This document shows positions 1 to 4,654 of a stretch of DNA of 5,323 bases, in pieces; position 1 is the stretch's first letter, and every line of letters begins with the position of its first letter. Below the pieces are notes generated by a model. It was not told where the DNA came from, ran no database searches, and saw only the letters and a list, made by a program, of their open reading frames with translations. This DNA is from Tepidisphaeraceae bacterium (GTDB lineage: Bacteria; Planctomycetota; Phycisphaerae; Tepidisphaerales; Tepidisphaeraceae): NCBI GenBank assembly GCA_025450555.1, contig JANWHF010000102.1, positions 1 to 5,323 on the forward strand. The letters run 5' to 3'. A program made the position numbers and the translations under genes.

Positions 1-540
1 GGTGCCGACTGTTACGGTTTGACCGCTGTGCTGGCTCGTGCTGATCGCTTTGCTCAGACCGTAATCGCCGATCTTGACGTAGCCGTTCTCATAAAAAATA
101 TTGGCCGGCTTCAGATCGCGGTGAACGATCCCGCATTCGTGCAGATAGGTCAGTCCCTTGCCGATTTCCCGCAGGAAAAAGGCGGCTTTCTGAACGCCCA
201 GCCCCGATGGCGCTGCATCCAGCAGTTCGCGAAGCGAAGGCCCCGCGACAAATTCCATAATGACCCACGGGCGACCATCCTGCCCATACTTGATGTCGAA
301 GATTGAAATCAGGTGCGGGCTCTTGAGGTTCATGCAGTGCGAGATGCCGCGCAGCTCGATCTGCTCGTAGGTTTGCACAAACTTGAGCGCCACCTCGCGG
401 CCGCTGTCGCTGATCGCGTAATAGACTTCCCCGAATCCGCCGCGCCCTGCACCGCGCTGGATGACGTATCCGTCCAGCGGGCGATCGCCATGCTTGTATT
501 GAAAGCCGCGATTGGCAGAAGTTATGGTTTCTGTGCTCAC
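1..540 (-). CDS. Hanks-type serine/threonine protein kinase, N-terminal part (3' end cut by window edge)
   Basis: This gene encodes a eukaryotic-like Ser/Thr protein kinase, which transfers the gamma-phosphate of ATP to protein Ser/Thr; 180 codons are visible and it continues past position 1. Seen in order are the Gly-rich loop GRGGFGEV (residues 32-39), the catalytic Lys in VALK (K53), a probable alpha-C Glu (E62), the hinge IMEFV (94-98), the catalytic loop HRDLKPAN (140-147, D142 and N147 present) and a DYG metal-binding triplet (159-161) in place of DFG. The visible part ends in VGT, which matches the start of the usual GT.xYMAPE activation segment. All catalytic residues in view are intact, so an active enzyme is expected. 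The start is GTG at 538-540, chosen because AAGGGA (minus strand, 547-552) lies 6 nt upstream and the kinase fold begins about 25 residues later; no in-frame ATG fits better. It follows the FHA-like gene by 95 bp on the same strand. Regions after the kinase domain, such as a membrane segment or sensor, cannot be seen. Confidence 0.95.
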   Translation of the reverse strand, partial: MSTETITSANRGFQYKHGDRPLDGYVIQRGAGRGGFGEVYYAISDSGREVALKFVQTYEQIELRGISHCMNLKSPHLISIFDIKYGQDGRPWVIMEFVAGPSLRELLDAAPSGLGVQKAAFFLREIGKGLTYLHECGIVHRDLKPANIFYENGYVKIGDYGLSKAISTSQHSGQTVTVGT

Positions 541-600
541 GATAGTTCCCTTATTCCCTGACTCAAATTTGCCCGAACCGAAGATCGATCACCGTAAGCG

Positions 601-618
601 GGCCGAATACACCCGGCC
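601..618 (-). repeat. Small hairpin between the FHA-like gene and the kinase gene
   Basis: GGCCG at 601-605 pairs with CGGCC at 614-618 around an 8-nt loop. In the minus-strand transcript it lies 17 nt after the FHA-like stop codon. No U-run follows, so it is unlikely to be an intrinsic terminator. It does not argue against co-transcription of the FHA-like and kinase genes. A 5-bp GC stem can arise by chance. Confidence 0.3.
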
Positions 619-635
619 ATTACAAATTCGCCTTT

Positions 636-2204
636 TCATTCTCTGGCCAGCATAAAGCTCAACGGACCGATGCGAACGTGCGAACCAATCGTCACTTCCG
701 CCGGTTTGCCCGCTGCCTGGCCATTGACCTGAACTGCATCTGCCGCACGCAGCACGAATCGATCGTTGCCGGCCTGCAACACAACCGGAGCTGACAACTC
801 ATCGCACCGCACATGGGCAGTCGGGCCAGGTCCCATCACTATTTCACGATCGAGCAAAATGACTTGACGAATATCGCCGCGCGCCAGTCGCGCGCCGGAT
901 AGATCGAGGATAGCCGTCCCGCTTGCCGGCGCAGGCCGGCGGAAAGTCAGCCGGCAGCGGGGGCCAAGGGCGATCTTGTCACCATTCACAAGCAGCTTGC
1001 CGGCCGAAGGCTTGTCATTGATGAGCACCGGCTCGCGCGAATGAAGGAAATAATCGCCATCCGAACGGGAGAGCGTGATCGATGGAACACCCGCGCCGGC
1101 CAGCAGTGCAATGTCGGGATGGGTCGAGGCGCCCGCAGCGCCGATGCTGATGGCCGATCCACCGACGACCTGGAAGCCGCCAATGCCGTCCGCATGAAGA
1201 AACAGATTCGATGAGGCTCGCGGCGCTTTTGGTGCAGCCGCTCCATTTCCGCCAGCGGCTGCCATGGTCGGAGCCGGCGCTTGCGTTTCATTGAGATCCG
1301 CAATGTTCGGTCCCATCGCCGCCAATCCCAAAGGGCCCGACCTCAATTGCTCGAGTGCGTTGGAGAGTTTTTCAAAATGATCCACAGCTGACTCCATCCA
1401 GCGCGCCTTGGGCCAGAGCGTCAGCAGCCTTCGAAGTGTTTCGAGAGATTTTTGGGCGTCGATCGATGAAGCCATCTCGAATGCTGCCCGGCATTGATTC
1501 AGCGTTGCCCGGACATGATCCAGATCGACGACATGATGAGCCAGTCGATCCACGCGCGACAAGAGTGATGCCGCCCGATCCAGCCGGCCCGATTCAATCG
1601 ATCGCTGAATTTCGGCTGTGACCTGGTCTGTGATTTTCCGGACAAGCTGATGAACCTGAGTGTCGGCATGGTATTGCGAAGCGAGGGCGGCAAGATGCTC
1701 GATCGCGTTTTCCCAATTACCCGCGTCAAAAGCTGCCGACGCTTTCGTCAGAACTGATTGAAGCGTCGCGCGACGATCGGCCAATTCTTGCTTGAGCGCT
1801 TCGGCTCGGGCATCCGCTGTTTCAGCGGCACTCAGCAAACCGCCGCCGATCGTAAGCTGCCCGGCGTCCAGGTGCCTTCGTGCTGCCGACAGAAGCTGCC
1901 CGCGTGCGCGGTCAAGATTCTGACGTGCCGAAGCCGCTTCGCTGATTGCCAGCCGAAGCGATGACACTTCAGGCAGATTTCCCGCCAGCGCCATCGCCTT
2001 TTCGCAGTCGGCCGAGGCTTCACCCAGCCGCTGTTCGTCAAGGTGATTTCTGGCCCGCGCCACAAATTCGCGCGCCAATCGACCAACCAGCGCCTGTCCC
2101 CGTCGATCGCCTCGAAGATCGTCGGCCCGAAGCAGCTCGTAGGCGGCATCGAGCCGATTATCATCGATGGCACACTCACATTGTTTTAAGCGAACGATTA
2201 ACAC
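636..2204 (-). CDS. Protein with TPR-like helical N-terminus and two degenerate FHA-like domains
   Basis: This is a 522-residue protein with no signal peptide or membrane segment, so it is probably cytoplasmic. Residues 1-290 are helical with TPR-like units (for example AAFDAGNWENAIEHLAALA at 157-175 and ESGRLDRAASLL at 204-215). An Ala/Pro linker spans about 306-330. The first FHA-like domain is at about 340-424 (ISIG, DIALL, DYFL, VNGDKIALG, LTF) and the second at about 443-521 (IVMG, FVLRAADAVQVNG, IGSHVRIGPLSFML). The beta-sandwich pattern is recognisable, but the Arg after the first Gly and the SxxH motif of phosphothreonine-binding FHA domains are absent in both. The start is GTG at 2202-2204, supported by a perfect AAGGAG 6 nt upstream; the next Met is residue 71. 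The kinase gene follows 95 bp downstream, which suggests that this protein is a partner, scaffold or substrate of the kinase. That role is inference. Confidence 0.85.
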   Translation of the reverse strand: MLIVRLKQCECAIDDNRLDAAYELLRADDLRGDRRGQALVGRLAREFVARARNHLDEQRLGEASADCEKAMALAGNLPEVSSLRLAISEAASARQNLDRARGQLLSAARRHLDAGQLTIGGGLLSAAETADARAEALKQELADRRATLQSVLTKASAAFDAGNWENAIEHLAALASQYHADTQVHQLVRKITDQVTAEIQRSIESGRLDRAASLLSRVDRLAHHVVDLDHVRATLNQCRAAFEMASSIDAQKSLETLRRLLTLWPKARWMESAVDHFEKLSNALEQLRSGPLGLAAMGPNIADLNETQAPAPTMAAAGGNGAAAPKAPRASSNLFLHADGIGGFQVVGGSAISIGAAGASTHPDIALLAGAGVPSITLSRSDGDYFLHSREPVLINDKPSAGKLLVNGDKIALGPRCRLTFRRPAPASGTAILDLSGARLARGDIRQVILLDREIVMGPGPTAHVRCDELSAPVVLQAGNDRFVLRAADAVQVNGQAAGKPAEVTIGSHVRIGPLSFMLARE

Positions 2205-2207
2205 GAC

Positions 2208-2241
2208 CGGCTCCTTGCCGAGGATCAGGCCAACGCCTGAT
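2208..2241 (-). promoter_or_regulatory. Tandem leader hairpins, with the Shine-Dalgarno sequence of the FHA-like gene in the second loop
   Basis: Read on the minus strand, ATCAGGC-GTTG-GCCTGAT (2241-2224) forms a perfect 7-bp stem with a 4-nt loop. After CCT comes CGGC-AAGGA-GCCG (2220-2208), a 4-bp GC stem whose loop is the ribosome binding site, followed by GTC and the GTG start. The core of the first hairpin recurs before the coiled-coil gene at 3516-3529 with one base changed in the loop. This could set translation efficiency, be a protein-binding RNA element, or act as a DNA operator. The pairing is directly visible, but its function is inference. Confidence 0.5.
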
Positions 2242-2307
2242 TCATCCAGTTATTGATCTGCAATCTCGCTAAGCCGTGTTTCCGGTAAGAAATGCCCGCT
2301 TCCACCG

Positions 2308-2359
2308 GCTGCCATGATCCCGCAAGAACAGCTTATTTTACCAACTGGATCATGGCGGC
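2308..2359. repeat. 13-bp inverted repeat enclosing an AT-rich, -10-like segment
   Basis: The arms at 2308-2320 and 2347-2359 match in 12 of 13 positions (perfect core GCCATGATCC with GGATCATGGC; the mismatch is a U.G pair in plus-strand RNA). They are separated by 26 nt. The spacer contains ATTTTA (2335-2340), which reads TAAAAT on the minus strand, a 5/6 match to the sigma-70 -10 box, about 130 bp before the FHA-like start. No good -35 was found. An operator dyad around the FHA promoter is possible. Confidence 0.45.
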
Positions 2360-2383
2360 GACAGCGGACCATCCTCACTGGAG

Positions 2384-2402
2384 GGCGGCAGTCTCTGCCG
2401 CC
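2384..2402. repeat. Compact GC hairpin, 8-bp perfect stem with 3-nt loop
   Basis: GGCGGCAG-TCT-CTGCCGCC is a perfect, very stable hairpin. Neither strand has a T-run after it, so it is not a standard intrinsic terminator. It lies between the 13-bp dyad at 2308-2359 and the 25-bp dyad at 2446-2523. Confidence 0.5.
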
Positions 2403-2445
2403 GCGAATTCACCTTAACCGACGAGCGAGGATCGTGTATGACTTA

Positions 2446-2523
2446 AAAGAGCCGCGCACGAAGTAAGCGGTTTTGGCACGAGGCGGCGCACGGCGAATCC
2501 GCTTACTTCGTGCGCGGCTCTTT
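2446..2523. repeat. 25-bp perfect inverted repeat (possible terminator or dispersed palindromic element)
   Basis: The arms at 2446-2470 and 2499-2523 are exact reverse complements over 25 bp, with a 28-nt GC-rich spacer. The outer ends are AAAGAGCCGCGC and GCGCGGCTCTTT. On the minus strand the stem is followed by a four-T run (CTCTTTTAAG), so it could end the coiled-coil gene's transcript, whose stop lies about 120 bp upstream. On the plus strand only three T's follow. No target-site duplication flanks it. The wording resembles palindromic repeats I associate with planctomycete intergenic DNA, but that is memory and not a search. Confidence 0.7.
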
Positions 2524-2544
2524 CAATATCGTACCGTTCGCGGC

Positions 2545-2580
2545 GCTCGCGGCGTTGCAGGAGCAACGCCTCCATCGAGC
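2545..2580. repeat. Nested inverted repeat, 8-bp inner and 5-bp outer stem
   Basis: GGCGTTGC (2551-2558) pairs perfectly with GCAACGCC (2563-2570) around AGGA. Outside it, GCTCG (2545-2549) pairs with CGAGC (2576-2580), leaving a 1-nt and 5-nt internal loop. No U-run follows on either strand. Confidence 0.5.
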
Positions 2581-2584
2581 CGCA

Positions 2585-2632
2585 TCGGCTGCGGAAGTGA
2601 AGGTGCCATGCTTCCTCCACTTCCGCAGCCGA
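2585..2632 (-). terminator. Strong hairpin just after the coiled-coil gene, without U-run
   Basis: The arms at 2585-2603 and 2614-2632 are 19 bp long with one mismatch (14 bp of the outer part, CGGCTGCGGAAGTG, pair perfectly from the second base), and the loop is 10 nt. On the minus strand it begins 12 nt after the stop codon at 2645-2647. This position suggests a 3'-end structure that terminates or protects the mRNA. The lack of a U-run argues against a classical rho-independent terminator; the downstream 25-bp dyad may complete that job. Confidence 0.45.
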
Positions 2633-2644
2633 AGTGTGTGTCGC

Positions 2645-3481
2645 TCATTCCGTGGGTTGTGCGGATGCACCTTGAGCGACTGCGGGCGAGGATGACTTGC
2701 CGTCGAGGTGAGCATTGACCTGCTTGAGTAGGTCCTGCTCGCTCATGGTATCGACGACCGGCACATCCTGCGTGAACTGTGCTTCATGTGCGAGCACATG
2801 TTCAGCCACATCCAGGTGCCGACGGATATCAGCCACCGCCTTCTTGGCTTCGGACAGCTTGCTCTGGTCGAAAGCCGGCAGGGCATCGGAGCCGGCCGAT
2901 GACGCCTGAACGACTTTATATTGGGCATCGAGCGCCTCGATCTGCGCTTCCAGTGTCGCTTTCTGGGCCTTGGCGTTCTCGAGCGCTTCTTCTGCTGCCG
3001 CCAGTCCTTTCTGGCGATTCAAGAGCAATGTCTCGCGCGCGGCCAGGGCCGTCTCGGCTTCCTTGTAATGCGTGAAGCGACGCGACAGTTCTTGCACGAT
3101 TTGCGGCCGGCTGAAGGTCATGTCGCCGAAGGTGAATTGCGTCTGGCCGCCGGACACCGCATCGCGCAGCTTCTCGACGCGCTGGCGCTCTTCGGTCAGG
3201 GAAATCTTGTTCTCGCCGATTTCATGCTTGAGCGAAGCGACATCGACTTCCTGCTCGGCAATCGCGCGGATGTTGTTGTGCATCTCGGGCCCCAGCTCAT
3301 CCAGCAGGTCGCGCGCCCGGCGAATTTCAAATTCGACCGGAATGTTGTCCCGCACCGCGACGCGAACGCTCCGAGCGGAGCTTCGCACATAGCTGGACAA
3401 TTCTCCGCCGAAGATGAGCCCGCCGGCGAGCAGAGCGCCGCCCGTTACCATCGCTCCCAGTTTGACCGCCTTGAAGATCAT
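2645..3481 (-). CDS. Membrane-anchored coiled-coil protein of unknown function (planctomycete-type)
   Basis: This is a 278-residue protein. Residues about 7-26 (KLGAMVTGGALLAGGLIFGG) form one hydrophobic segment with no cleavage site, so it is probably a signal anchor. A conserved-looking stretch follows (SSYVRSSARSVRVAVRDNIP at 29-48, then VEFEIRRARDLLDEL). Charged heptad-rich helices span about 70-110 and 138-190, interrupted by a short segment around 111-126 (FTFGDMTFSRPQ). The C-terminus is Ser/Ala-rich and flexible. I recognise the SYVR.SA..V...V...PVEFEI.RAR pattern from planctomycete hypothetical proteins; a PspA-like role in envelope maintenance is a guess from the coiled coil only. 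The start at 3479-3481 is well supported by AAGGAG 7 nt upstream (3489-3494). A leader hairpin at 3515-3530 and a strong hairpin after the stop bracket the gene, suggesting a monocistronic message. Confidence 0.85.
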   Translation of the reverse strand: MIFKAVKLGAMVTGGALLAGGLIFGGELSSYVRSSARSVRVAVRDNIPVEFEIRRARDLLDELGPEMHNNIRAIAEQEVDVASLKHEIGENKISLTEERQRVEKLRDAVSGGQTQFTFGDMTFSRPQIVQELSRRFTHYKEAETALAARETLLLNRQKGLAAAEEALENAKAQKATLEAQIEALDAQYKVVQASSAGSDALPAFDQSKLSEAKKAVADIRRHLDVAEHVLAHEAQFTQDVPVVDTMSEQDLLKQVNAHLDGKSSSPAVAQGASAQPTE

Positions 3482-3514
3482 GGCAGTACTCCTTGTTCCA
3501 AAACCCGTTTACCA

Positions 3515-3530
3515 GCAGGCCAGCGCCTGC
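3515..3530 (-). promoter_or_regulatory. Leader hairpin of the coiled-coil gene, matching the FHA leader hairpin
   Basis: On the minus strand GCAGGC-GCTG-GCCTGC forms a perfect 6-bp stem with a 4-nt loop. It lies 20 nt before the AAGGAG ribosome binding site (3489-3494). The plus-strand core CAGGCCAGCGCCTG (3516-3529) equals the FHA leader core CAGGCCAACGCCTG (2226-2239) in 13 of 14 bases, the change being in the loop. A shared regulator or RNA-binding protein is possible; chance similarity of two GC hairpins is the alternative. Confidence 0.45.
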
Positions 3531-3583
3531 CTTGCATGGGTGGTCGGGAGAGGTGTCGAAATATTGCAACTTCTGACACGCAG

Positions 3584-3631
3584 CACAGCCTTCCAGGCTG
3601 TGAATCGAGAATCACTGGCTGGAAGTCAGTG
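3584..3631 (+). repeat. Twin hairpins with complementary loops (interspersed repeat candidate)
   Basis: CACAGCC-TTCCA-GGCTGTG (3584-3602) is a perfect 7-bp hairpin. After 10 nt comes CACTGGC-TGGAA-GTCAGTG (3613-3631), a 7-bp hairpin with one G.U pair in plus-strand RNA. The two 5-nt loops, TTCCA and TGGAA, are exact reverse complements. The stems differ in sequence while the loop words are kept as complements, which is typical of a structured repeat family. I recall similar 'CTGGAAG...CTTCCAG' hairpins as dispersed repeats in planctomycetes, but cannot verify this here. The strand is uncertain; plus is preferred because of the G.U pair. Confidence 0.55.
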
Positions 3632-3651
3632 CTACGGGCCTGCATATCCAA

Positions 3652-3667
3652 GCGTAAGGCGTTACGC
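3652..3667 (-). terminator. Small hairpin after the acetyltransferase gene
   Basis: GCGTAA (3652-3657) pairs with TTACGC (3662-3667) around GGCG, 9 nt beyond the TAA stop of the acetyltransferase on the minus strand. Only TTGGATAT follows, so the U-run is weak. An alternative fold, GGCGT-T-ACGCC, uses 3658-3668. It may be a weak transcription or mRNA end. Confidence 0.3.
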
Positions 3668-3676
3668 CAAATAAAT

Positions 3677-4606
3677 TTACGCCGTTTCCGGCATGAAGGT
3701 GGGCATGCAGATCCCCGTCGGCGGCTGATAGGCCCCGCGCACTTGGGCAAAATGGATCTCGCAATTGCGCGCGCCGGACGCATAGAGCCGGGCGACAAGA
3801 TCCGATCGATCCACCGGCACCAGAAACACCGGCGATCGTCCGCGGTGGTGATCGAGTTCGCTTTGGATCAGAGCCATCGCGTCATCTTCATCGCGCGCCC
3901 AGCCGGGGCCGAGCATATTCGATGCGGGGTGCTGAATGGAAAACAGAAATCCTCGAATGCCTGAATCGTCTTCGATCACCGATCCATGCCAGATGCCATC
4001 GGCATTGGTAAGAAAGTATTCGAAGTCTTTCTGCCGGCTGATGTGAGCATTGGCCAGTTCGAGCGCGGCAATCACCTCTGCATCATTCTTGGAAGCTAGT
4101 CTGACGCGCGCATTCTTCAGCGAAGGTTTTTGCTTCATTCCATCCGCTGGCACCGGCCAATACATGTCCTGAAATGCCTGACGCGGAACAAACCCGGCTC
4201 GCGTGTAGAGCGAAAAGCTGTCGAGATTCATCGCGCTGGAAACGAGCCGCACCGGCTTTCTTTGTGCATCGGCAAAGTCAGTGATGTGACGAAGCAATCG
4301 CGCCGCCACATGCTGGCCGAAGTAATTGGGGTGTACGTTCATGATCCCCAGCGAAACGTGCGCCGGCCGGGGGTGATAAAAGCATGAGCCGGCGATTCGT
4401 CCCGTCTTTCCCGACTGCGCGACAACGCAACATCGCGGATCTAAGTCTTCGTACACCTTGCAGAAAAGCTGAACATCACTTGGTGCGCAGTTGAAGATGG
4501 CCGGCTTACCGCCGCGTTGATACCAGAAGTTGGTTGAAACCTGGATCAGGTCCGCGACTTCCGGCCAATCGTTTCGCTCCATCTGACGCAGTTGAATATC
4601 AGCCAT
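3677..4606 (-). CDS. Tandem GNAT-family N-acetyltransferase
   Basis: This 309-residue protein is about twice the length of a single GNAT domain. GNAT enzymes transfer the acetyl group of acetyl-CoA to an amine; the substrate here is unknown. The N-terminal domain (about 4-150) shows the expected order: IQLRQMERNDWPEVADLI (beta1-alpha1), VSLGIMNVHPNYFGQHVAARLLRHI (84-108, beta4 and the CoA-binding loop) and NLDSFSLYTRAGFVPRQ (127-143, the C-terminal GNAT motif). The CoA loop reads YFGQHVA and keeps only the first Gly of RxxGxG/A. The C-terminal domain (about 167-290) repeats the pattern more loosely (VRLASKNDAEVIAAL, GIRGFLFSIQHP, then GPGWARDEDDAMALIQSEL, RLYASGARN). The ATG start at 4604-4606 has only a weak GAG 8 nt upstream. 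The gene is divergent from the plus-strand hydrolase across 48 bp; 195 bp separate it from the coiled-coil gene, so a common operon is uncertain. Confidence 0.85.
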   Translation of the reverse strand: MADIQLRQMERNDWPEVADLIQVSTNFWYQRGGKPAIFNCAPSDVQLFCKVYEDLDPRCCVVAQSGKTGRIAGSCFYHPRPAHVSLGIMNVHPNYFGQHVAARLLRHITDFADAQRKPVRLVSSAMNLDSFSLYTRAGFVPRQAFQDMYWPVPADGMKQKPSLKNARVRLASKNDAEVIAALELANAHISRQKDFEYFLTNADGIWHGSVIEDDSGIRGFLFSIQHPASNMLGPGWARDEDDAMALIQSELDHHRGRSPVFLVPVDRSDLVARLYASGARNCEIHFAQVRGAYQPPTGICMPTFMPETA

Positions 4607-4618
4607 ATTGCAATCTCA

Positions 4619-4648
4619 TTGACGCGGTTGTCGCGGCCCGAAGATGAT
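4619..4648 (+). promoter_or_regulatory. Candidate promoter of the secreted hydrolase
   Basis: TTGACG (4619-4624; 5/6 to the -35 consensus) is followed 18 bp later by GATGAT (4643-4648; 4/6 to the -10 consensus). Transcription starting about 7 nt after the -10 box would begin at or next to the ATG at 4655, giving a leaderless message, which fits the lack of a clear ribosome binding site. On the minus strand the same bases read TATCAT (4649-4644), a 5/6 -10 match facing the acetyltransferase, but without a matching -35. Confidence 0.35.
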
Positions 4649-4654
4649 ACGGCA

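Larger units (their letters stand above)
2205..2644. other. 440-bp gene-free region with six inverted repeats
   Basis: I see no credible gene here. Reading frames in this stretch run through the hairpin arms and resemble no protein I know. It contains six non-overlapping dyads, at 2224-2241, 2308-2359, 2384-2402, 2446-2523, 2545-2580 and 2585-2632. From right to left it must hold the end of the coiled-coil gene's transcript and the promoter and leader of the FHA-like gene. The density of hairpins is well above what terminators alone would need. Confidence 0.7.

Noticed and set aside
19..561. Plus-strand open frames opposite the kinase
   Set aside because: The minus strand carries unmistakable kinase motifs throughout, so these are shadows.
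541..635. Separate promoter for the kinase gene
   Set aside because: No convincing -35/-10 pair was found on the minus strand in this 95-bp gap, and no terminator separates the genes, so co-transcription is the simpler reading.
2205..2241. Riboswitch of a named class in the FHA leader
   Set aside because: The two small hairpins do not match any riboswitch consensus I can recall, and there is too little leader to show an aptamer; only a hairpin pair is claimed.
2446..2523. The 25-bp inverted repeat as a miniature transposable element or CRISPR unit
   Set aside because: No target-site duplication flanks the arms and the spacer is only 28 nt. There is a single inverted pair and no series of direct repeats with spacers, so CRISPR is excluded; a mobile element stays unproven.
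2414..2718. Short open frames on both strands within the hairpin-rich gap
   Set aside because: Their codons are made of the inverted-repeat arms, they lack convincing ribosome binding sites, and the peptides resemble nothing I know.
2921..3964. Plus-strand open frame of 347 codons
   Set aside because: It lies antisense to two well-supported minus-strand genes and runs through their intergenic hairpins. It shows no domain pattern, and its length is explained by codon bias of the opposite strand.
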